A DNA stretch of 12,467 bases, from assembly GCA_028281215.1 (NCBI GenBank), contig JANQKH010000719.1:1-12467 (forward strand), in the 5' to 3' direction. This document shows positions 6,805 through 12,467 of the stretch, one piece after another. The notes beneath the pieces are model-generated. The model did not search any database. It saw only the letters and a program-made list of their open reading frames with translations, and was not told the origin of the DNA. The translations under genes were made by a program, and so were the position numbers. The stretch's first letter is position 1, and the number at the start of each line of letters is the position of its first letter. This DNA comes from Phycisphaeraceae bacterium (GTDB lineage Bacteria; Planctomycetota; Phycisphaerae; Phycisphaerales; Phycisphaeraceae).

Positions 6805-7260
6805 TCAATGCGCGTGTTTGATCATGTCACGGCAGGCTTTGGCGCATTTGCGGCAGGACTTGGCGCATGCCTGCATCACTTTGTCGTCCGGGAATTTTTC
6901 GCATGCTTCGGCGCACTTGTCGCATGCGTCCGCGCAAACCTTGCAGATATCGACAGACAACGGTCCGCCGCGGGAGACGATGGATGCCGCGACGCCGCAG
7001 ATGTCCGAGCAGTCCGCACACAATTTGAGCGTGGACAAGTGGCTCTTGTGGCCACCTGCGACGTGGGAGACGCAGTGGGCGTGGCAGGTGCTACATTCAA
7101 TCTGACAGTCTGCACATGCTTTCGCACACTTTTCAAAGTGCGAGCCTAGCTCATGATGGTGGTGATGATGTTTGTGCTTGTCTGCATTGGCGGTGTTGCC
7201 CAACAGGGTCATGCCGGCCAGTGATGTTCCTGCTGCGACGATAGCTTGGCGACGATTCAT
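6805..7260 (-). CDS. Tat-exported four-helix copper-storage protein (Csp family, DUF326)
   Basis: This protein is 151 aa with 18 cysteines, arranged as C-x2-C and C-x3-C spaced along helices (residues 45-63, 81-88, 106-120, 132-143), the pattern of the Csp copper-storage proteins. These are four-helix bundles whose core Cys bind many Cu(I) ions. The N-terminus MNRRQAIVAAGTSLAGMTLLG ends in NADK and has a twin-arginine motif, so it is probably a Tat-exported, Csp1-like form. A run of six His follows the cleavage site, an extra metal-binding tail. GGAG lies 7 nt upstream of the ATG on the minus strand. The gene is upstream of and on the opposite strand to its left neighbour. A His-rich secreted protein is encoded 152 bp upstream on the same strand. 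Confidence 0.9.
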   Translation of the reverse strand: MNRRQAIVAAGTSLAGMTLLGNTANADKHKHHHHHHELGSHFEKCAKACADCQIECSTCHAHCVSHVAGGHKSHLSTLKLCADCSDICGVAASIVSRGGPLSVDICKVCADACDKCAEACEKFPDDKVMQACAKSCRKCAKACRDMIKHAH

Positions 7261-7412
7261 CGTGGTGCTCCGTGAACATTTATAGCTTTCTAGTACGAAC
7301 GGGCCGGATCGCCCATTGGTTTTTCGTTAAGACATCGTGGGAAAGGAAAGGCAGGGCGCCCCACGGGGCAGTTAGGGCGCGACCTGCCGTAAGTGTGCTC
7401 GATGCAGTTGAT

Positions 7413-7733
7413 TCAGTGCGAGCGATAGTAGTTACGCCGTCCGTTGATGTATCGCGGAAACGTGATGTTGCCGCGTCGGCTGGGGTAGTACCGTTGACTG
7501 TAGAAGTAGCCTCGCTTTGGGACCACCACTTTCTTGACCGTGTGTCTTTTTTGATGAAAACCGAGGCCGCGGAAGATGGAATCAACAACATTGGTTTGAC
7601 GATGCTGGCGATGGGCGTGATGCCGGTGGTGTGACTCGGCCGACGCCTGGTTTGTTGTAAAACCAAACGCTGCAATCATTGCAAAAACGAGAATGACGGG
7701 AATAAAAAACGATGATGTCAATTGGCTGAACAT
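7413..7733 (-). CDS. Small secreted basic His-rich protein
   Basis: A 106-aa protein of no recognised family. It begins MFSQLTSSFFIPVILVFAMI and continues through a signal peptide ending NQASA (about residue 32). The mature part opens with a His-rich stretch, SHHRHHAHRQHRQ, and continues as a Tyr/Arg-rich basic tail (KKVVVPKRGYFYSQRYYPSR). AAAGGA lies 7 nt upstream of the ATG on the minus strand. Its position upstream of the copper-storage gene and its histidines suggest metal or surface binding. The 152-bp gap has no convincing promoter or terminator, so co-transcription is possible. An overlapping open frame at 7280-7675 on the same strand is less protein-like and was not chosen. Confidence 0.7.
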   Translation of the reverse strand: MFSQLTSSFFIPVILVFAMIAAFGFTTNQASAESHHRHHAHRQHRQTNVVDSIFRGLGFHQKRHTVKKVVVPKRGYFYSQRYYPSRRGNITFPRYINGRRNYYRSH

Positions 7734-7849
7734 ACAGCTGTCCTTTCGGGTTAGAGGCGTTCGGCGTCATGACGCTTCTGCCCCCTGTGATGCGAAAGGC
7801 GCTGTCCACGTTACAGCAAGTTAGTTGGGTGGAGCGTATCGAGGGCTTT

Positions 7850-7876
7850 GACACTGGCGGGCAAGCCACCAGTGTC
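7850..7876. terminator. Strong stem-loop next to the gene relic
   Basis: GACACTGG (7850-7857) pairs with CCAGTGTC (7869-7876), with further pairing possible in GGGCAAGCC. It lies 22 nt past the relic stop on the minus strand, the same position the 4039-4057 hairpin has relative to the parent gene. It has no T-run. It may be a terminator or a palindromic repeat of a different family. Confidence 0.45.
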
Positions 7877-7898
7877 ACCTTGTCAGGCCTTGCTTGTG

Positions 7899-8045
7899 TT
7901 ACGCGATCTTGGCGCGTTTGTGTTTCTGTGTTTCTTTGCCACTGATATGTACCGTTCCGGCCGACTTCGTCGGTGTGCGCCTTAGCGTTTGGTTTCAGGG
8001 GGTGCCTTTTGTCGTGTTGAGGCATTGCCGGCCGAGCATGGAACC
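7899..8045 (-). pseudogene. Frameshifted relic of the 3' end of the 4088-5428 gene
   Basis: On the minus strand it reads MLGRQCLNTTKGTP, against MLCRQCLDTRKGTHPETKRR in the parent, then loses frame. GTACCGTTCCGGCCG, GCGTTTGGTTTC and GCGATCTTGGCGCGTTTG are shared, so the match extends to the stop (TAA at 7901-7899). One of the CxxC cysteines has become Gly. It covers about the last 45 codons only. Confidence 0.85.
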
Positions 8046-8067
8046 GCATGCTCCTTCCTGCGTCTGA

Positions 8068-8086
8068 CAACGAGACAACCTCGTTG
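8068..8086 (+). promoter_or_regulatory. Leader stem-loop upstream of the 8108 gene
   Basis: CAACGAG (8068-8074), loop ACAAC, CTCGTTG (8080-8086) form a perfect 7-bp stem that ends 10 nt before the GGAG ribosome site. It could affect translation or mRNA stability, or terminate upstream transcription. No riboswitch class is recognised. Confidence 0.35.
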
Positions 8087-8107
8087 ATCCGCTAACGGAG
8101 ATTGCCT

Positions 8108-9232
8108 TTGTTTTTCAGGTCTGTTTTATCGTTGCTGTTCTCGTCGCTCTTATGTGTCCCCTCTGCTCTGGCAGATGAGCCGATTTCGGGGGTTTTGAAC
8201 GTGAAACCGACCGGGGGTGGGCGCGGGATTGTTGGCGCGGTCGCCTTTCCTCATCAGAAGATTGAGTCACTCGAAGAGGCTGCGAAGACGTTCGACGCAA
8301 AAAGCCTGGCGAACTTGAAGAAGCAGGTTGATTTCGACAAGCGATTTGTCCTCGTTTTCGCATGGTCGGGCTCAGGCCAGGATCATCTTGACTATGTCGT
8401 CATGGAATCCTTTCCCGAGCAGGTTCGCTTCCGTTTTCGAGCAGGGGAGACGAAAGATCTGCGCGATCACTACAGGGTTTATTCCCTTCGCAAGAACGTG
8501 CGTTACGGTTTTGCAGACAGGCCTGATCCGAAAACCAACGAAGGCGCGGATCTGAAGGAAGTGATAGTTACGCCGAGCAAGCCACATCTGTTGTCGGACA
8601 AGCGGACACGCCTGTCGATCAAGAAAGACACCTGGTGGAAAAACCGGCAGCGCGGCGGTTACCCGCAGCTTCAAAACGATGACATGACACTGGCCATTGT
8701 GCCCAACACAGTCATTGCGAGTGGTGGACGGGTGTATTACCTCGATCCGCCGAAGGAATACAAGTTCGGCGAAGTGCGCGAGTCTGACGTGATTCATACG
8801 ATTGTCGATTCATGCAAGTTTTCCATCCTCAGTGAGAAAGCAAAAGCGCCGACCATTAAGTTAAAAAAAATGAACGGTTACGTATCTTTCTATTGTGACA
8901 ATCGCAATGCCGTCGATGGTGGTATGGTCAAGGGCAAAGGCTATCACTTCGTCGCGTTGCGGGTCGAACGGGCGGAAATCTATCGACGCGCATCATCCAA
9001 TGTGCTGGGCCCGGGCATGGATCTCGATGTGGTGACCAACTTCGGCGTCAAGCGAATTCGCCTTGAGTATATGCAGGAGCAGAAAGTCACCATCGGACCG
9101 GAAACAATCACGCTCAAGTCGATCAACTATGACCATCCCACCAGATCGGTAGCGGTCAAGGTTGATACGGAACCGAAAGCCGACAAGGCCGCGGCCGTCA
9201 TTGTGAAGTACGGCCGAAATGCGTTGCATTAA
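8108..9232 (+). CDS. Exported protein of unknown function, 374 aa
   Basis: Residues 1-22 form a signal peptide (RSVLSLLFSSLLCVPSALA). A region at about 70-135 reads VDFDKRFVLVFAWSGSGQDH, VRFRFRAGETKDLRDHYRVY, a pattern seen in several planctomycete secreted proteins whose function is unknown to me. The remainder is basic, probably beta-rich, with a putative domain around GYVSFYCDNRNAVDGGMVKG. The TTG at 8108 is chosen as start because GGAG (8097-8100) is then 7 nt away; the in-frame TTG at 8102 would be only 1 nt from it. No catalytic motif is visible. It stands alone, convergent with the LamG gene 109 bp downstream. No clear rho-independent terminator was seen in the gap. Confidence 0.85.
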   Translation: MFFRSVLSLLFSSLLCVPSALADEPISGVLNVKPTGGGRGIVGAVAFPHQKIESLEEAAKTFDAKSLANLKKQVDFDKRFVLVFAWSGSGQDHLDYVVMESFPEQVRFRFRAGETKDLRDHYRVYSLRKNVRYGFADRPDPKTNEGADLKEVIVTPSKPHLLSDKRTRLSIKKDTWWKNRQRGGYPQLQNDDMTLAIVPNTVIASGGRVYYLDPPKEYKFGEVRESDVIHTIVDSCKFSILSEKAKAPTIKLKKMNGYVSFYCDNRNAVDGGMVKGKGYHFVALRVERAEIYRRASSNVLGPGMDLDVVTNFGVKRIRLEYMQEQKVTIGPETITLKSINYDHPTRSVAVKVDTEPKADKAAAVIVKYGRNALH

Positions 9233-9341
9233 TTCTGGTTATCCACGCTTAAAAATATAAAGAGTGCCCGTCACGGTCCACGAAGGCCAGCGGCACCCGA
9301 CGAACTAATCCAATCACCCGGAAACGCGCTGGGCTTACTGG

Positions 9342-10340
9342 CTATCGCCCTAGGTTTTGCTCAATCGCCTTCTCGATCCGCTTGACCCGCCAAGCAATCT
9401 CGGCGTCATCGCTTTGCCGGTGCGGCTTGAGCAGTGGAATCACCTCGGTGTCCAATTCGATCAGTCGCTTGCTTGCTTTCTCCCGTTCATCGAAATCTTT
9501 CGCTCCCAGTTGCTTGATCAATGGGGCGATGTCTTTAGCGGTCAGTGGAGAGGGCCTCGATTTGCGTTGATCATCAAAGATCGCCTGCATTTCTTTCTCG
9601 GTCAGGGCTCGTTTCCAAATCATGACGTCATCAATCTGCCCGTCGAACTTGCGCGGCCTCTCCAGTGCGTAAGCAGCGTGACCGATTCGAAGCGGGAACG
9701 GCGACGGCGTGTACGCTTTTTTGACTTCGTTCGTTCCTTCCAACTGGCCATTCACAAAGACCCGGATCTTGGCGCCATCAAAAGTTCCCGCGACGTGGGA
9801 CCATTGATTCACGGGAAATCGCGTTTTTCCACCGATGCTGACCCAACCCCCGGCGCCAACCGTGAGCCCGATGTAGCTTGGCGCATTGGGCTTGGTGGAG
9901 GATGTTCCCCATCCATAGGTGTTGCAACGAAGCACGAAGCCGCGCGCTTTTCCATTCAGCCAATCGTGTTTGCAAACAACTGACCCGTGTGAGTTGATGC
10001 GTCGGAGTTTGATCCATGCAGACACCGTGAAAGCGGGACCGTTGAAATCGGGATGGTTGGCTGTTTCCACATAACCCGATTTCACGTTGTCTTTGTGAAC
10101 GAATAAAGCTGTTCCGCCTGACGGTGCGGCGCGGAAGAGGGCTTTGTTGCTCTTCCCTTCATGTTGCCTCCCCAATTGATTCGCAACAGCTTGATCCGTG
10201 CGATTGTCGAAATCGTAGTGAAGGACAAGTCCTGTCTGCCCAACCTCATCTGGCCGCGTGTTTTCCGGCTGAGCGCCAACACAAAAGTGCGTGAGCGACA
10301 AGATGACCACCATCTGTACTGAATTGGATATGTTTTTCAA
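9342..10340 (-). CDS. Exported LamG/concanavalin-like protein with C-terminal HEAT-like repeat
   Basis: A 332-aa secreted protein. The N-terminus MKNISNSVQMVVILSLTHFC and VGA give a signal peptide. Residues about 36-255 form a LamG-like jelly-roll domain: GLVLHYDFDN, FTVSAWIKL (104-112), NQWSHVAGTFDG (178-189), FVNGQLEG, then GQIDDVMIWKRALTEKEMQA. This fold usually binds carbohydrate or other ligands. Residues about 269-326 form a HEAT-like segment, IAPLIKQLGAKDFDEREKAS, RLIELDTEVIPLL, EIAWRVKRIEKAI, closely like the N-terminal segment of the 5699 protein. The start is TTG at 10340 with GAGGGG 9 nt upstream on the minus strand. Role: surface or extracellular binding, inferred from the domains. 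Confidence 0.9.
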   Translation of the reverse strand: MKNISNSVQMVVILSLTHFCVGAQPENTRPDEVGQTGLVLHYDFDNRTDQAVANQLGRQHEGKSNKALFRAAPSGGTALFVHKDNVKSGYVETANHPDFNGPAFTVSAWIKLRRINSHGSVVCKHDWLNGKARGFVLRCNTYGWGTSSTKPNAPSYIGLTVGAGGWVSIGGKTRFPVNQWSHVAGTFDGAKIRVFVNGQLEGTNEVKKAYTPSPFPLRIGHAAYALERPRKFDGQIDDVMIWKRALTEKEMQAIFDDQRKSRPSPLTAKDIAPLIKQLGAKDFDEREKASKRLIELDTEVIPLLKPHRQSDDAEIAWRVKRIEKAIEQNLGR

Positions 10341-10696
10341 TTGATGGCGCCCCTCTGTTGAATGCGAGTCTCAATGATTTAATTTGATTATAACGATGCC
10401 TTGTGGTTCTTAGCTCATAGCACGAAGGTATCACTTGTATAACGTCTCCCTATCCGACGCGCACCTTCTTTGACCATGTATACCGGCCAACCCATATCAC
10501 TCGTCCACAAATCTGGAAAGACGCTGATCCGACTGGCTCAAATTTGTGACAGTGTCTCGGGAACATGGACGGATACCGAGCGTCTGATCTCCAGAAGTTG
10601 TCGGCATGAACGGACGGGTTGCCGAGCACCGCCAGTCGGGATTGCGCACCAGCCGCCAAGCTTGTTGAGATTCCAGAATTTTTTAGGAGTACGGCC
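10341..10696. other. Divergent intergenic region between two exported-protein genes
   Basis: 356 bp without a convincing gene. It holds the ribosome site of the LamG gene, an AT-rich part at 10377-10440 with a candidate minus-strand -10 box, and the AGGAG site of the next gene at 10685-10689. Possible short frames in the middle are not protein-like. No repeat of the REPIN family is present. Confidence 0.6.
10387..10392 (-). promoter_or_regulatory. Candidate -10 box for the LamG gene
   Basis: TATAAT on the minus strand, 46 nt upstream of the TTG start, in the most AT-rich part of the region. No good -35 box is found at 16-18 nt, so only the -10 element is supported. Confidence 0.35.
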
Positions 10697-11803
10697 GTGT
10701 TGAAGTTGTCTATTGCGTTGATGGTGTTGATTGCTTCAATCTTGATGTGTTCTTTGACACAAGCCGATCAACGAGTCCGTGCGTCCGAGTCGCCGGCGTT
10801 GAAAGAAGGGTATGTGTTCCATCATCGGCTGAACGCCATCGTACTCACGCAGGGAATGGGCAACCAAGGCAAATTGAACGAGTTGGCGATGCAGCAGGTT
10901 GACATGAAACTACGTGCGATCGTTGCCAAGTTCCCTGAAGTCAAAGACATTCACGCGCGGCCGCCGCACAGTCTTGACTGCCTTAGTGTGACGTTTGTTC
11001 CGATTGCTGACCGGAATGAATTTGATAAGTTGAACAAACAGTACGGTGCCTCGAAGTTTATCGATTTTCCCGGTCTTCGATCGATGACTCTGAACTTCCC
11101 GCAGGACATGGACGTACCCAGCCTGGCCGAGGAATACAAGAAACTGGCGTGTGTTCGTGACGCTTATCCCGATCCCACGGTCGGTGACGGCAATGAGATC
11201 TTCTACTTGCGTAAGAACGGCGATCATCTGTTCGTGTTCAAAAAGGGCTGGGGTGATTGTCCGTCCGGATGTATCAACAATCACTTTCATTACATCAGTT
11301 ATGACCCCGATACGAAAAAGATCAAAAAACACGGCGAACTGAAGAACATGCAGGACGCCGGCTTTCCGCTGTGGGGCATCCCGCGTCGATACACCATCAA
11401 ACCATTTGAGAACTACGATGACCTGATCGAAAAATGCAAGTCTGAACAATGGTGGGTTGCCCTTCACTCGTTGCACGTTGTGGGTCGACTGATCACTACA
11501 GATCACATTGCATTTGGAAGCGAAAGCAAGGATGCCTTTGCCAAACTCAAGCATGGGATCTTGGCAAACAAGCAGAAAAGTCTCGCGGTTTATGTCGATG
11601 CTCTGTCGTCCAAAGACGACCAAGTCCGAGACGTGGCGTGGCAGACGCTGAAGCATTTGAGCGGAAAACGTTACAAAGCAACCGATGTGAAGAGTTGGAA
11701 ATCCTGGCTGGATAGCGACGCCGCTCGCACGTTCACCTTTGCAGATCCTGATCAGCCGGCCGTTGAGAACGATGCGTCGTTCGAGCAACCGGAAGAAGAT
11801 TGA
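10697..11803 (+). CDS. Exported protein with GWGDCPSGC core and C-terminal HEAT-like region
   Basis: A 368-aa secreted protein starting at GTG 10697. AGGAG at 10685-10689 is 7 nt upstream; the in-frame ATG at 10619 has no ribosome site and would bury the signal peptide. Residues 1-23 form a signal peptide (LSIALMVLIASILMCSLTQA). The middle reads RKNGDHLFVFKKGWGDCPSG, CINNHFHYISYDPDTKKI (about 172-208); the GWGDCPxGC motif recurs in bacterial secreted proteins and its two Cys probably form a disulphide. Residues about 250-340 are helical and HEAT-like: WWVALHSLHVVGRL, YVDALSSKDDQVRDVAWQTL, ending WKSWLDS. The tail is acidic (SFEQPEED). Function unknown. Context gives no further clue, as neighbours are also single exported proteins. 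Confidence 0.88.
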   Translation: MLKLSIALMVLIASILMCSLTQADQRVRASESPALKEGYVFHHRLNAIVLTQGMGNQGKLNELAMQQVDMKLRAIVAKFPEVKDIHARPPHSLDCLSVTFVPIADRNEFDKLNKQYGASKFIDFPGLRSMTLNFPQDMDVPSLAEEYKKLACVRDAYPDPTVGDGNEIFYLRKNGDHLFVFKKGWGDCPSGCINNHFHYISYDPDTKKIKKHGELKNMQDAGFPLWGIPRRYTIKPFENYDDLIEKCKSEQWWVALHSLHVVGRLITTDHIAFGSESKDAFAKLKHGILANKQKSLAVYVDALSSKDDQVRDVAWQTLKHLSGKRYKATDVKSWKSWLDSDAARTFTFADPDQPAVENDASFEQPEED

Positions 11804-11850
11804 TCGCTGGTTCGCCCAAACGAGCAGACCTGTCCATTATTTACATTCGT

Positions 11851-11880
11851 TTTACACGGCAGGAGCCGCTTGGGTCTTAT
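11851..11880 (+). promoter_or_regulatory. Possible promoter of the SIMPL-domain gene
   Basis: TTTACA (11851-11856), 18-bp spacer, TCTTAT (11875-11880). The -10 box ends 9 nt before the ATG and no properly spaced ribosome site exists (GAGAGG abuts the ATG), so the mRNA may be leaderless. The boxes are weak matches. Confidence 0.3.
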
Positions 11881-11889
11881 AGTGAGAGG

Positions 11890-12467
11890 ATGAAAACCAT
11901 CCCCTCCCTTATCGTCCTGACCGCCACCGTGCTCGCCGTTACGCCGCTCGCTCACTCCCAACACAACGCTTCCAGCCCGCCTTTGGTTTCCGTGACCGGT
12001 GAGGCCGAGATTCGGGTTGCGCCTGACGTGGTGGTGATCACCTTCGGTGTCGAAGTCCGCGCAACCAAGCTGGACGACGCGGTCGCCGCCCATGCCGAAA
12101 AAATCGCCCAGCTCATGGGGCACGTCAAGGAACGAGGCGTCGAGGGAAAACACATCCAGACGGACTACATCAACATCCGCCCGGCCTACGACCATCGCAC
12201 GTCGCGGACCAAGCCGGCTCACTACGAGGTTAATAAGTCGGTGACCGTTCGCGTGACGGATATCAAGAAGTTTGAAGCCCTGCTCGCCGGCGCGTTGAAG
12301 AACGGGGCAACGCATGTGCACGGCATCCAGTTCCTCACCACGGAGCTGCGCAAACACCGTGACGCCGCCCGCGCCAATGCGATCAAGGCCGCGAAAGAAA
12401 AAGCAACCGACCTGACGAAGGAACTCGGCACGTCCATCGGACGGGTTTATTCGATCAACGAAAACAC
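11890..12467 (+). CDS. SIMPL-domain (DUF541, YggE-like) exported protein, N-terminal part
   Basis: The frame is open to the window end; 192 residues are visible and the C-terminus is cut off. MKTIPSLIVLTATVLAVTPL followed by AHSQ is a signal peptide. VSVTGEAEIRVAPDVVVITF (about 33-52) is the start of the SIMPL (DUF541) domain, followed by the typical alternating helices and strands: VKERGVEGKHIQTDYINIRP, YEVNKSVTVRVTDIKKFEAL, and ARANAIKAAKEKATDLTKEL. Family members such as E. coli YggE are periplasmic or membrane-attached, form large rings and are linked to stress protection; the biochemical role is not settled. Start at ATG 11890 is the first Met of the signal peptide. The intergenic gap from the previous gene is 86 bp, so it is probably transcribed separately. 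Confidence 0.93.
   Translation, partial: MKTIPSLIVLTATVLAVTPLAHSQHNASSPPLVSVTGEAEIRVAPDVVVITFGVEVRATKLDDAVAAHAEKIAQLMGHVKERGVEGKHIQTDYINIRPAYDHRTSRTKPAHYEVNKSVTVRVTDIKKFEALLAGALKNGATHVHGIQFLTTELRKHRDAARANAIKAAKEKATDLTKELGTSIGRVYSINEN

Larger units (their letters stand above)
7734..8107. other. Gene-free interval with a hairpin, a gene relic and a leader stem-loop
   Basis: This 374-bp stretch holds the upstream region of the minus-strand His-rich gene (7734-7849), a strong hairpin (7850-7876), the frameshifted relic of the 4088 gene (7899-8045) and a 7-bp stem-loop (8068-8086) ahead of the 8108 gene. I see no functional gene in it. Confidence 0.7.

Noticed and set aside
6840..6930. Several GCATGC words inside the copper-storage gene as extra REP palindromes.
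   Set aside because: They are Ala/Cys codon contexts of a Cys-rich protein and lack the paired arms and the TATAG feet.
7280..7675. 131-codon minus-strand open frame overlapping the His-rich gene.
   Set aside because: No signal peptide or ribosome site, and its composition looks like a frame-shifted reading of the 7413-7733 gene, which has both.
9233..9341. Rho-independent terminator between the convergent genes at 9232 and 9342.
   Set aside because: Only a weak GTGCC...GGCAC pairing with a long loop and no T-run was found.
10619..10696. ATG at 10619 as the start of the GWGDCPSGC protein.
   Set aside because: It lacks a ribosome site and puts 26 residues before an otherwise good signal peptide; the GTG at 10697 has AGGAG at 7 nt.

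Overview
The window looks like a chromosomal segment of a Planctomycetota bacterium. The reasons are the exported proteins that join HEAT-like repeats to LamG, laminin-IV-like or EF-hand modules, a secreted protein with an invariant GWGDCPSGC-type core, the mixed ATG/GTG/TTG starts, and a Tat-type copper-storage protein. No 16S or other species marker is present, so the class is not assigned.

Layout. (1) 2-1537 is the 3' 57% or so of aconitase (acnA). (2) 1538-3026 is a repeat-rich block: a REP-associated Y1/HUH transposase (RAYT, 1700-2395), four REPIN-type elements of about 130 bp, a second copy of the last 60 codons of acnA (2541-2720), and a truncated second RAYT (2886-3026). (3) 3018-3958 is a visibly AT-richer cassette: a strong sigma70-type promoter, a PadR regulator and an unknown small protein. 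(4) 4088-5428 (minus) is an unrecognised 446-aa gene that carries a fifth REPIN in frame. (5) 5699-6658 is a secreted HEAT / laminin-IV-like / EF-hand protein, followed by a third, decayed copy of the acnA 3' end. (6) 6805-7260 and 7413-7733 (minus) are a Cys-rich copper-storage protein and a small His-rich secreted protein. (7) 7899-8045 is a frameshifted relic of the 3' end of the 4088 gene. (8) 8108-9232 (+), 9342-10340 (minus) and 10697-11803 (+) are three exported proteins. (9) 11890 to the end is the start of a SIMPL-domain (DUF541) secreted protein.

The most interesting signal is the mobile and duplicated DNA between acnA and about 8.0 kb. Five inverted pairs of 18-bp palindromes (invariant GCATGC core, arms that vary but stay paired, TATAG/CTATA feet) form a REPIN family next to its likely mobiliser. 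Two of the five sit inside genes with the reading frame intact, one of them inside the RAYT itself. The acnA 3' end occurs three times in the same orientation and in the same frame to its stop. Between the two good copies the differences are mostly silent. This resembles serial integration at a gene 3' end, or recombination with a relative's acnA-REPIN-RAYT locus. No integrase is visible, so the mechanism is inference.
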